Positions 35,770 through 47,100 of a DNA stretch of 64,000 nt are shown one piece after another. Numbering within the stretch: position 1 is the stretch's first letter; each line of letters starts with the position of its first letter. The stretch is from Margaritifera margaritifera (lineage: Eukaryota > Mollusca > Bivalvia > Unionida > Margaritiferidae), in assembly GCA_029931535.1 (NCBI GenBank), contig JAQPZY010000548.1, positions 124,001-188,000 on the forward strand. The letters run 5' to 3'. Both the position numbers and the translations under genes were made by a program. The notes under the pieces were generated by a model, which saw nothing but the letters and a program-made list of their open reading frames with translations, was not told the DNA's origin and searched no databases.

Positions 35770-36000
35770 CACCAAGGTATATTAGGGCAGGCTTTGCTTC
35801 AGACCAATCGGCCGCGTCACTGAATTTTCTATGGTGCTTGCAGGTAAACTTGCCACATGGTCTGCTTTTAGAGCCATGCCCTGGCCATCTTTTGAGACTC
35901 TGGCGGCTTCTGCCATTTTCTTGACCGTTTCGACACCCTTCCAGAAACCTCGCGGGCTTGAGTATATTGTAGCAAAGCTTAATATCCATTGCGTTTTTTG
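35770..36000 (-). pseudogene. Polinton 2 integrase, N-terminal fragment
   Basis: Minus-strand frame from about 36000 reads IYSSPRGFWKGVETVKKMAE followed by AARVSKD and PASTIENSVTRP. PRGFWKG...KLA...V is the conserved N-terminal segment of Polinton-type integrases just before the catalytic core. The core (DDE residues) is absent downstream, so this is a stub of about 70 codons. Confidence 0.65.
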
Positions 36001-36099
36001 TATTTTATTGTTCAAAGAGTTTCTCACTCTTGTGCAACAAACTAGCAGCTCGAGCTCCAACTCGACCACGCAAAACATTGCTCTTGCAAGGCTAGAAAA

Positions 36100-37100
36100 A
36101 TTTGTAAGCTACATAATCTCGTGGTTTTGCTGCTCAGGTGATGGTGTGTGAAAGTTGGAAAGCTTGGGCTTGTCGCCAAGGTGCGGGACATCCTAAGTCT
36201 TTTCGGCATGCTGCTTGGCGAGCAGACGCTCATTAAAGTAAGAGAGACGTTAGGTGCGCTTGCGGGTACAAGACTACGTGGTCTGGAATTCTTCTATAGT
36301 CCTGTCATGACGTTCGCATTCGGTGCTGTCTTTTTGGGGTTCAGCGTAGAAGAAAAGGTAGTCTGAGTTAGCGAATGCGAGGGCGTTAGCAATTGCCCCG
36401 CCGATCATCAATGCAACTCTGGCCACTATAGAGACTTAATGATGTTTGCAGGAGCGATGCCTTGTAGGTTTAATAAGTGCTGCGATGTTTGTCGTTCCGA
36501 CGGATCCCCAGACGCTGCTTTTCGCTCTGACGATACTGGCTGCTCTTGCACCTGTGTTCCGCAATCTTGTGCTGGCGCGCGGGATGCGGTATAAAGAAGG
36601 CTAGCTAACAAAGAAAGACAGCCCCAAAGAGCATACAATGGTATCGTCTGCTGTTCGTTTCGACTGGAGCGGCGTGTCGGTAGTATCCGCTTTTTTCAGT
36701 CCGTCGTTGTTTCATCATCTCGGCAAGTCATTTACCAGCAGCCACTCTAACTGTTATTTTAACCTTGGTAACCTGTTTCACCTCCGCGAACCGCGATGTG
36801 AGTGGCCGTCGTTCCGACTGCCGGCTTGTCCGTGTCTCGCCCTTGAGCTGTCAGCCCATATAGTATCTCTTCATGATCCGTGTCACTTATAGCAACCGCT
36901 ATGGTTCTTATGAAGTACTGGATATGGTTGGTTGAGCGCTGAACTCTAAGTAGCTCATACATAATATAGGTTTAGTTCCTAAGTGTTATAGCGTGGCTGG
37001 TGGCGTACAAAATATTAAACCACTAGATCGAGCTAGCACAAGTGTGGTGTGGGAACAACAAACTGGTAGGACACTGATGGGTTTGTGTACAGAAGTAGCT
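36100..37100. other. Unassigned part of Polinton 2
   Basis: Plus-strand frames at 36148-36366 and about 36440-36600 encode hydrophobic segments (for example ALVGLISAAMFVVPTD and LLFALTILAALAPVF) that could be membrane helices of a Polinton protein. Minus-strand frames at 36426-36962 also exist. No family was recognised and stops are frequent. Confidence 0.35.
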
Positions 37101-37159
37101 TACCAAACTTCTCCTATCTGAGAAACTCATAAGCATTGCACCTACCTTCAGCGTCGCAC

Positions 37160-38410
37160 TTGTGCTCTGTAGTAGATGACCGATAATTGGCCATCTTGTA
37201 TGTTGAGCTGTGCGTCCACAATGGTGTATATGTACTTGTTTAACCCACCTGCAGCATGGGCCGCCTTTACAGTTTGCAGCGTTACGCCTTCATTCACGTT
37301 TTTGATGCGTCTTCCTGACCGTTGACGGGTGTGGTCTTCCGTTTACCTCATATGGAGATCAATGCCAAACCGGTTTTGGTTAAAGACACCAAAATCAATC
37401 GCCGTTAGCCCCGTGTCCATGATAGACTTACTCGCCATTATTTTTAGGGCCTCTTCTCACTGATGGTATCTCAGCTGCTTCTATGCTTGGGTCTGATTTG
37501 CGATGCCCTCGGTTGTCACCGACACCTTGTTAATAAAGAGGTTTACAAATATTCCGTATCACATTCAAACGCAGCACTCTTTGCCGCACCCTCCACGAAT
37601 CAAACCACCGCCTTCATACTTTTTGCCGGCGTGTTTCGGTTGATATTCCACGTATCGTCGCTTTTATTCACTATCGTCATGTGAGGGCAAAGCACACCGG
37701 TGTACAAGATAGCAATTTTCCCATGTGCTGCTGTCTGATCATGCAAGTTCTGCGTGGGTCGCAACATCGTAATCCAGAGACATACCGCTGTTGGTGAAAC
37801 TCGCCATTTTATTAGTGCTCTATACTACCTTCCCGTAGTCGTTAAATGTCATCTCCAAGGTGAAGTGGTTTGAAAGGCAGGACTGGTAGTATGGCATGTG
37901 ATCATTTAGCAGCTCAAAGTCGAGCGGCACGAAGAATCAGTTCTCCATCGAGGCAGCGATAGACGCATTGGACTGAGTAGCAGCGACGGCAATGCTAGCG
38001 CCGACACGTATAGCGGCAATTTTGGCGTTTTATATACCCTATTAGGCAGTGTTAGTCCACTCTATTTCCGTCAGCCAAAGATCTTTGATGACGCCTCAAA
38101 TATCGGCATCGTCATTGCAGACCATTTCGTGTCCTTCAAGCTTTACACATATATTTTTGACGATGGCGCGGTCGAGGTTGTTTTACAATTGTACTGTTGT
38201 AAGCAATTTTCAATCCCAGCCTAACTGTGACAAGCATAATGACATCTTTGCTGATGAGGTTTGGAAATCTGACAAAAGGCTGCTGGTTTTGGTCTATGGT
38301 GCTCGGGTTGCTAGTCAATACTACGCCACTCCGGACTCCCTTTTCGCCAAGCATATGGCAGAGGGACCGGAATGGTTCCAGCTCTCTTACATTCTTAAAT
38401 TTTAGCCACG
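37160..38410 (-). pseudogene. Polinton 2 major capsid protein (double jelly roll type)
   Basis: Minus-strand blocks in order: TIDQNQQPFVRFPNL and KDVIMLVTVRLGLKI (38330-38220), VKLEGHEMVCNDDADI and KDLWLTEIEWTNT (about 38150-38050), VPLDFELLNDHMPYYQSC, TFNDYGKVV, GMSLDYDVATHAEL (37930-37760), KSDDTWNINRNTPAKSMKAV (about 37660), then FGIDLHMR, GRRIKNVNEG and IYTIVDAQLNIQDGQ (37380-37190). These match the capsid (hexon-like) proteins of Polintons and adintoviruses over nearly the whole length. At least five stops and several shifts are present, so no virion protein could be made. Confidence 0.85.
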
Positions 38411-40120
38411 TTGGTGGTATTGGAGTTTATGTGTCCTTCCTTTTATATGTTAAGATTTATCGCACTAGTGCTTTGCTTAATAGCGACACAAGACTGAAGA
38501 CTTTGAAACGATCGACTTTGGCGGTCGTGAAGATAATCTGCCCAAGGAAGATGGAACCACATTTACCAGCAAAGTCAGTGAGACAGAAAGAGCTACACAC
38601 GGAAATACCTTCTTGGGCCTGCGTCAACGAGGTGCCAGCTGGGTGGAAGCAAGAAGATCTATACACAAGGGGACTAGAACGACACCTAGCCAAGTTTGAT
38701 GTGTATCGCAAAACACTGGACCTTTCTGGAAAACGCACCGACAATCTCAAAGAAAGACGACGCCCTCGCAGCAAAGCGGGAATAGAGCTGGATTCTGTTA
38801 ACAACATAGCAACTTAATTATTGCCCCCATTCAAGCTACAAAGCAAATGGGAGTTAGTTTCGTCCAAGGGTTAGGTCTCAATGAGGAGCTGAGGAGCGGC
38901 TACCGGTCGAATCGCGGAGAAAGATACTGAGCTACTCCCTGTGTTTAAGCGAATACCGCTGACATTAATAGATATTGTGCCCAGGCTGTGGTTCTGGCAT
39001 TGCTTTTGTCGCCATTCTGTGTTTTTATCCACATCAAACTTATTGCAAATAATCTTGTAGGCATCCATGTTGATAACATTGTTGAATGCGTTCCACCTTG
39101 CTTGGTGCGGAAGGGCGCACCGCATCTGGTTGAGGATCTTTCTGTCTGGTAATAAATATGGAACGGGTTAAAAGATGCACATCTGAGCTTCACACAATGC
39201 TGATGTTTTTATTGTTGGTATGAAAAGATGGTCGCCACACTAACCCCACAACCGGTGGCCGGAAACCAAAATGGCAAAGTTTAACTGATTTTGCTTGACC
39301 AACGGTCCACGATCTCCAGTGTCGTGAGAGGGAGCAGCATATAATTCTCGGTTATGTCGATTAATCTGGTTTTACAAGATAAACCCTCTTCACAAACACA
39401 CTGGGGCTGAGTGATGTTCCATAACTTTTATCTCCCTATATTAGTGTAGTTAAAACGCCGCCAGCAATATATTGAGCATCGCTGTTGAAGCGAAATTCTT
39501 GTGGCAATACCATTGCCGTACTCTGCTTAATAAGATGTAATATTGCAAACGAATGTCGTATTCACCAATCCTCGAGCTGATTTTGTGTGAGATCAACCCC
39601 AACCAATCAGTCAGTGGCCGTTGACGTTTCCGATGGGTATTATAGCATCAAAAAAGTAATACAAGCTGCCATTTTTTTAATGATGTCAACCACAGGGCGG
39701 GTCATCATTATGCTCATCAACACAAACTATCAGATCTACCAGTATCTCGAGGCACTCATCCCAATCGTTGAACGTAAAGACGTACACGAGTTGACGTATT
39801 TGGCACGCACATGGAACGCAATACCCGGCGTTTAACAACCACCTTATTTCCACCACGAACAGATAAACACAACTGGGAATATGTTGGTGGGGAAAAACAA
39901 CATCCTACTGCAAATTATTCGTGTGGAGGGTGTCGCGGCCCTCTTTAGGATCGTTAACAATGCACAAGTGAAGTGACTGTGCAGTTGGCATACAAAAGGT
40001 CGGCATGGACTTGGATATGGTCAATTGCTTTAGTGTATTACCTAATACTAACCCAGAAATTAACCCAGCAAAGGCTTAACGGTGTCAATGAAGTAGATGT
40101 TAGGAATATGAACCTGTACA
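38411..40120. other. Unassigned part of Polinton 2
   Basis: Upstream of the capsid gene, where a minor capsid or other virion gene might lie. Minus-strand frames (39125-38871, 38807-38457) and plus-strand frames (38227-38817, 39587-39835) are open for 80-196 codons, but none shows a motif I can assign. GC is still raised until about 39.9 kb. Confidence 0.4.
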
Positions 40121-40124
40121 ATCC

Positions 40125-40720
40125 GAATGATTGAAAATTGATTTTGTAAACGTTTGTGGGTTAAGAGAAAAACTCATATTACCTGAGTGTTCTGAATTTA
40201 TTGATTCTTATGATATTGTATCATTTGCTGAAACAAAACTGAAGGACATAGATGAAATCGGTGTCAATAGTTATAAGAAAATTACAAACAACATCCAGCG
40301 TTCAGGGATAATAGCAGTTCATATAAAGGATTCTCTCTCTGATTATATGGATGTTGTAGAATCGGAATCAGAATACACCGTTTGGATTAAGATTAGAAAT
40401 ATAGAAATAACTGGTAGAGATCCTGTTACATAGCTCTAGTTAAATTTGTCTCGTTCGTGATTTTAATGACAGAACTGTTAATTTATCTGCTATTTGTAAT
40501 CAATTTTTAATATGTATATTTGTAACGGAAGAGTGGGCTTAGACAAGCGACTTGGAAAATGCACATCCGGTCAGTGGAGCCTAATTGTGTATTTAGTAAA
40601 GGCTTTAATTATGTAGAGCTTCATTTTAATCCTTTGTTTTCTGATATTCACTCTGCCTTTGCATATAATATTCGAAGTAATCAACAGCATGTACTTCATG
40701 CTACTAATACATAAAATAGA
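40125..40720 (+). pseudogene. LINE AP-endonuclease domain fragment
   Basis: The frame at 40131-40433 reads FVNVCGLREKLILPECSEFI, DIVSFAETKLKD, SGIIAVHIKDSLSD and YTVWIKI. These are the start of the exonuclease-endonuclease-phosphatase domain of LINEs, with the E-T-K metal-site motif. After stops, LDKRLGKCTSG and FNPLFSDIHSAF (40535-40665) continue the same domain. No reverse transcriptase follows. It lies within Polinton 2 and is in the opposite orientation to the LINE at 29.5 kb. Confidence 0.75.
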
Positions 40721-40842
40721 ACTAGTAGATTGTGGGAATCGAGAAGGAAAAACGAATTTCTGGCGTGTCCGCAGGGGAACTAATCCCCTACCCTTCCAGA
40801 TAAATTAAACTTTAATATCACGCTGCTTATAGAGGGATTATA

Positions 40843-41245
40843 ATGTCGCTAGACCCAAAATCCAAGACCCACACAGTTTTCGACTGAAAAAAGATCTGCA
40901 AGGCTGAAATCCGCTTACGGGCAGAAGCTGAACAGCAGCGCGCTCTGTACAAAAAGTACAAACGCGAAGTAAACGCGGTGGATGATGTTGACACCGCACT
41001 CACAGCTGTGTCTCGAGGCACCGGTGGGGATTGGAATTTTGTCAACATTCATTGCTACCCCCATTGCGATTGTCCTTGAGATCGCAGTTTTAAGCTGTGG
41101 TCTGATTTCTGTAACTGGAATTTTTTCAGCTGGCGACTATCCATGAAAGCCAATTAGCACGATGTAATTCGCATCTTGGCCGAAACATGCTACTCAGAAA
41201 AAATGGCCATTACAAGATTTCAAAGCTGGTTGCAACACAGGGAAG
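40843..41245 (+). pseudogene. Small helical membrane-hairpin ORF, Polinton-associated
   Basis: KAEIRLRAEAEQQRALYKKY followed by NAVDDVDTALTAVS gives a charged helix. After a shift, ILSTFIATPIAIVLEIAVLS then CGLISV form two hydrophobic segments, followed by LSMKA and HDVIRILAE. This layout (coiled helix, hydrophobic hairpin, basic helix with K-H-x-x-I-x-x-LAE) resembles small proteins I associate with mollusc and cnidarian Polinton neighbourhoods; the assignment rests on remembered resemblance. Function unknown. Confidence 0.45.
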
Positions 41246-41940
41246 CTATAAGACTAACACTAATTCCATCATGACAGATATAGTGAGTGCCAGAGCAAGA
41301 CCCCTTCATTTAGAACAAAACTGATCTAAGGTCAGATAAGGATGTGAAGTGTCAAAATTATAATCATATTGCTGTAAGAGGAATAACAAGAAAAATCTGA
41401 ACATGATGGCTACCATTTCAAATGCCATCAAAACAGCACTGGCTATAATTTTTTTTTCTTAGAACCAACTCTAACTTGTACTGTATTATTTTCTGAGAAT
41501 TTCATAGGATCGCTTAAATCTAACGTACAAAAATGTGTTTGTAAAGTTTCAGAACCATCTCTCACGACGTTTACATACGGTACGCGATGAAACATTTTTG
41601 ATGATGGCTACCCTTTCAGTCATATTGAATATCATAAGCATATGATTTTTAATTACACTAGATCCCAAGTTAATAATATTAGTCTAGTTAAACGACAGCC
41701 CTACGAGGGTTTGTTAAAATACGCAATAACAATTTCCGATGGATGGACGTATTACACTTGGACACTAAATAAGCTATTCCGCCCATGAGAAATATAGCTA
41801 TCAAAACACAATCATCACACTGCCACAACACTAAAAGCAGCAACAACCACAACAACTGCATTAACAATAGCAAAGAAAGTGAAAACGCAGTCTCAATCAT
41901 CTTTCCAATTCTATAGATGATCAAAAACAGGAACCACAGC
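41246..41940. other. No supported gene
   Basis: Includes an AAC/ACA-rich stretch at 41815-41875. Nothing recognised. Confidence 0.35.
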
Positions 41941-42090
41941 TGTCACAGACACATAATCAAAGCGGTAGAAAGAAAAGCAAAAAAGCAAAAAGGAAACAGT
42001 ATTGGCACGATAGCCGGAACAAGAGCAACACTTCATGTCTTGTTTTGCTAAACACGTGGGTAAGAAACTGGCGCTTCTGACCAAATAACA

Positions 42091-42660
42091 TTGTTATGGT
42101 TGTCAAATCGATCATCCAAGTCAAGAACAACACAACAAATATTGAATGATGTCTCAAGAAGAAAATTTGGAGAATTAATTGGAAAAACCATGGACTCTCG
42201 TCTAAGAAGAGAACATCTTGAAGGAATGGTATACACACTTGCTACAGCATTAAAACCAACACTGACTGTAACTGATACCAACCGCATCGAAGATCTCTTG
42301 CAGCAGAGTACTGATACTTGACGCTCTTCGACTTACTGACTGACAAGTTTAAAAAAACAAATAACTTTGAAATTATTGCATATCATTACCTGTGAAATCT
42401 ATGAGTGAAAAGAAATGAATACGTGGGAACTTCATTACCTCCTGACACACACTTCGTACACAACTCCCAGGAGTTCAGTGGTCTGTGCCAAGGATGAACT
42501 TCCTCATCGAAACCCTAAAGTCGTTCGAGCTTATGTTATCGACGCAGACGTCATTTATCAATCAAGAAGCCAATATATCACGCACATTATGAGAAGAAAT
42601 TATGTTTCCATCCAATTCAATAATGTGAGATTACACGGAATAGATTCGGTGGTTGTGTAG
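42091..42660 (+). CDS. Hypothetical ORFs, unrecognised
   Basis: Two plus-strand frames with protein-like composition. 42091-42321 reads TQQILNDVSRRKFGELIGKT, then LRREHLEGMVYTLATALKPT, ending QQSTDT. 42415-42660 contains NPKVVRAYVIDADVIYQSRS and ends HGIDSVVV. A third (42767-42991) contains FHDRYGYLISLAQKRSVHQW. They may be parts of a decayed element beyond Polinton 2 or short pseudo-exons. No family, splice structure or partner domain could be assigned. Confidence 0.25.
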
Positions 42661-43117
42661 ACAATACTGTGTGTATTTTCATCATCATTAAAATCTTGGA
42701 TTCCCTTGAAAACATTTACTGACTCGTTTTGGATCCCATTTCCCTAGAAATGTTGAAATAATAGGAATGTGGTTTCATGATCGTTATGGTTATCTCATTT
42801 CTTTAGCTCAAAAACGTAGTGTCCATCAATGGCAAGACGACACTATCCTAGAACGTTGGAACACAGGTCTCACTTACCAATGTTGTCAAACTTGTTCATA
42901 CTTTAATGTTTATTTTTTTTTACTTGCATTGGTAATGATTTTTGAAATAAAGCATTGCACATGTAGAGGAAAGACTGCCCCCATCATCTAACTTCATTCT
43001 TTGTTGATGATGTATGAAGAGGGGCTTATTCAAAATGTTGATTAAAAAAGTGGTTGTTGGTTACTATTTCATGAATCTTGGTTTTTTACTTATCGGATGC
43101 CCTTTTCTTTCCTTCTT

Positions 43118-43166
43118 ACTTTCTCTGTCTCTCTGTCTCTCTCTGTCTCTCTCTCTCTCTCTCTCT
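43118..43166. repeat. (CT)n-rich microsatellite
   Basis: Mixed TCTCTG/CT repeats passing into pure CT. Confidence 0.9.
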
Positions 43167-44057
43167 GTACAAATAAATTCCTTCATAACCTATGACGATA
43201 TTCTGTCCATAAATACCAAGGTGAGCTCAGACTGATCCCTGTTACGCTCTCGCGTCTCTCGAAATGAAACTGCTTGAAGAAATTGATTTCTAAAAGAATC
43301 TCCCAGAAACGTCTGCTGCTTCATTTTCCAATGATTTTGGAAAAAGTTATGCAAATACAGAAACATCGAGTCCTGAAGCAGCAAATTTAGCACTGTAATA
43401 TTGAACTTTTTAACTTTTTTCGGCACAATTCTATGAACAAATGACACTGATGACATCTCAAAGTAAGGATTACTCCGGGGTGAAACGATCATTATGGGCA
43501 GTGGTGTTACTTATTAGCATCATATCGAATGCAGTTTATGGAATCAGTCTAATAAATTACACTGATCTTGATCTCTACACTCCAATGAAGCAGTAGTAAA
43601 TACCTATTACGAAACCAGTTCAAAAACTGAAGGATCCTTTGAGTCACGCGATGTTAGTCAGCATGTACATGACGTCAATAGAAGACAGTAGCACTGCCAT
43701 TATATGATTCGCTTATTTTCCTCGAATAAATGTGTAACACCTCCGGTTGTCGTGAGATATTAGCTGTCAGGCCGGATACCAAACAATGCCTGTTTCATAT
43801 TTTATCTACCAGCTATAGTTGGTCTCTGAACATTATTTAAAACATCTTATAATAATGATTCAACAAATGAGGAAACAATCATCCCTCTCATGTACTTTCT
43901 ATCAATGGTCGGAAATGTAAGATGTTTCCGTCGCATCACATATTGGGCAACAATTCACGAGCATTGTACTCATTTCACTTTTAAAGAGACATCAAGAACT
44001 ACATATGAAGATTATTTTCATTCATCAATATATTGATCTGATATTTCGTTAGAAAAA

Positions 44058-44127
44058 ATGGGCCTAGTGTGTGTACTGATTCTGTGTTTCAGCATAACCC
44101 TCATAAAAGGGACAGCTAATCGCAGCG
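44058..44127 (+). CDS. Receptor exon 1: signal peptide
   Basis: ATG in a purine context (AAAAAATGG). Encodes MGLVCVLILCFSITLIKGTA, a hydrophobic signal peptide, then NRS. Donor GTAAGT, phase 1. Confidence 0.85.
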
Positions 44128-47100
44128 GTAAGTATTACCAACATCTTCGATCAATTGTAGAAAATATTTCAATTTAAAAGATATTTAAGTATCTTCTCCT
44201 AGTAATGTATTACAAAACATGCTGTCAATCGATTTAAATCTATTATGTACAAGATTCATGTGAATATTATAAGGTAACCTATACTTCCATGACCTCAGAG
44301 TATTTTGAATATTGTACTTATGTTTTCGTTAGAAAACGAAGTGTTTGCCATCCCTGGATGCAATGCAACATTGGAATGGATACTAGGACAAACGTATTTA
44401 ACGTCTTACACCTATAAAATAAACGTTTTTAATGCAAACGGGATAGAAATTGCAAAGATGGAATCTATGAAATGCAAACATATGATGACAGACTCTTCAG
44501 TGTATTGCGAAGCACGGAATATCAGCGACAAGAAATGGCGGTTATCTGTGGTTTTGGTCAACGTAACTCAAGCAAACAGCGGAAAATACACGGGTCAGAT
44601 AGCATATGGGGCAAAGAATGAAACAATCACCAATGAGCTGAAAATTATAGGTAGGTTACCACAACGTGCAAGTTTCTTTTCTGTATTGTCAAGAACCTCT
44701 CTGCACAATTTGTTCGATGATAAGTCACTCACCATTTTTTTTCCTAGCTGTTTTTCCTAGCTGTTGAATCTGAGCCATCAGCGGCAATACAAATCTTATC
44801 AAATTTTCGAGATTTACCCATTAAGTCATCAGACAACAGTGTAACAGTGTATAGGGACGGATTCGTGGAAGGGTTCGGAGTGTTCAGTTGAACGTCGCCT
44901 TCCCTTTCTCCAGATTAATCAGTACACTTTTCACATAAAAAAATAAAACCGATTGTTGGCCATATTAAGTATAACAAAGCTCTTTTTTTCAAAACTTTGT
45001 CCTATCCATACATTGTGTAGACAAAACAATAACCTATATAATTGCAATCATTTTCTGTAAATAATAATAGCAACATTAATAAAAATAATAATAATAATTG
45101 TCACATTTTGTAAAGAATGCAAATAAAATCTTGATTTTTGCTGACGTTTTCTCAGCCACGGCCGTCTTTATCAAACCATTTACTGACGGTTTTGACAACT
45201 TGACGTCATACAACCTAGTAACAGCAAGAACTATAATACTAATAATAATAATAATAATAATAATAAACTTTTTTTAAGAATGTAATTCAATGAATATGCA
45301 AATAGGGGTGAAACGATTAATCGATATATCGATGTGTCGATACTTTTTATATATTGATACCCATATCGATACAAGAGGGAAAGAATCGATATAAAACGAT
45401 ACTTACTCTATGCAAGTTACTTTAATCTTCAGCAGTCGTGAATAATTATTAGTCATTTGCCTGTTCATTCTTTAAATTGAGAATTCATCTGAGACAGCCG
45501 TAGCAAGTACATGCACTCATTTCTGTCGGTAAAAAATGAAAGCAATTGACAACACCCACTCGCCTTCTACAAATTAACACAAGGTGACTAACTCACGTTG
45601 TTCGAAATCTGCCCCCTTCTCACGCCCCAATTCAATGCTAATTAGTTTATCTCGTCTGTATCTTCAGCCACTGATAGCATATATCAACGGAAAGAAGACA
45701 TTGCAGATTTCTTCCCTATGTATGATGTAAGTACTTTTCTGATCATTTAATAACTACTTTTACGCGAAATGTATATGTTGCATCGCATCTTGTCTACTTG
45801 GATCGAATTGAAGGCTACACATCCGGTGTGTCACACAGTGTTACATGCAGTTCTGATTAGTGGTTATTGTTTGTTCTAGTCCAGGGTAAAACAATAACCA
45901 CCAATCATAACTAACTGTAGCGTGTTCACTGCGTGACATACCGGAAATATTGGCATCCAAACTCTATCCAAATAGATACAAAGCAACATAGAAATTTCAC
46001 ACAAAAGTGACTATTAAATGATCTGTGTAAAGTACTTAAATCGTACATGGGGAATACGTTTGGAAAATCTCCTTTTACGTTGATATATGTAATCAGCGAC
46101 CTAGCCTGCCGATGGGATAAAAAAAATAACACAGAATCGGCAAGGGAGCAGATTCCAAACCGCACGAGTTATAAACACCTCGTCAATTTGTAGAAAGGGA
46201 GTGGGTGTTGTCAATAATTTCCTTTTTCACTGACAGAAACAAATGTATGTTGCCGCGGCAGTTGATTTGCATCTGCAGGAAGTACAATGTGAAGGATTTG
46301 GCTATTAGTCATCTCCGCTCCCACACTCGGACTTGTTCAAGATAAGAATTTCCTTGCACATGGAAATTGCACTATTTCTTCTGTTTTGAAGATAACACCG
46401 TAATCTCTTCAAAATTCAAGTGAAGCCATGAAACTGGCAATAAGATGTTTTAAAAACATTCATTCGATGTAAAACAAAGGGCGTGGTGACCAGGACGAGT
46501 CATGCATATGATCGAATGGAGCAGCCTGAAATGATCCAAAAGGGTGAATAAAAATCATAAACAGCTAGTCTGTTTATAAGTATTTTTTTTTAAAATCTTG
46601 TCAAGGATGAGAATGGCATATGAACAGATGACAAGTCTATGTTTGTTTGTAATCTGCATACTGGAAATACACCCAATATGTCGACACATAACAAATGGCA
46701 CCACCCTAACATTGACAGACATTCTAATGATGAAAAGACCATCAAGTTGATATGTGTATCGATAATGTATTGTATAGTAGGCTATGTATCGAGAATCGTA
46801 TCGTGGCAGAGGTGTATCGTTTCACCCCTATATGCAAATCTCCCTAAAGGTCTTCATGTCCAATCTAATTATGGAAAAAACTTCAACAACAAAATCAAGC
46901 AAAGAAACTTATTTCATTTAACTATTGACTATTCATCCATATGACATACCTAACCAGAACAATCTGAAACATCCGCTTTCACATACTAACATACCCATTT
47001 ACATTCCTATATAAGTCATATCTCACACGCAAGGGATGCTAATTAAAATATTAAATACTTCAGTAAAAAATATGTTTTCTGTCATAAACATTTCTCAAAC

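Larger units (their letters stand above)
33530..41245. mobile_element. Polinton/Maverick element 2, heavily decayed
   Basis: Recognisable Polinton genes lie in sequence: DNA polymerase B (plus, 33.53-35.56 kb), integrase N-terminus (minus, 35.77-36.0), major capsid protein (minus, 37.16-38.41) and a small helical membrane ORF (plus, 40.84-41.25). A LINE endonuclease interrupts at 40.1-40.7 kb. GC content from about 34 to 40 kb is visibly higher than the flanks. No terminal inverted repeats were found, so both borders are approximate. Its capsid type differs from that of element 1, pointing to a separate lineage. Confidence 0.8.

Noticed and set aside
38227..38817. 196-codon plus-strand open frame in Polinton 2
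   Set aside because: Its first part overlaps, in antisense, the well-supported capsid gene, and no plus-strand family match was seen.
41688..41924. Minus-strand Leu-rich frame like a membrane helix
   Set aside because: Arises from an ACA/AAC-rich stretch on the plus strand.
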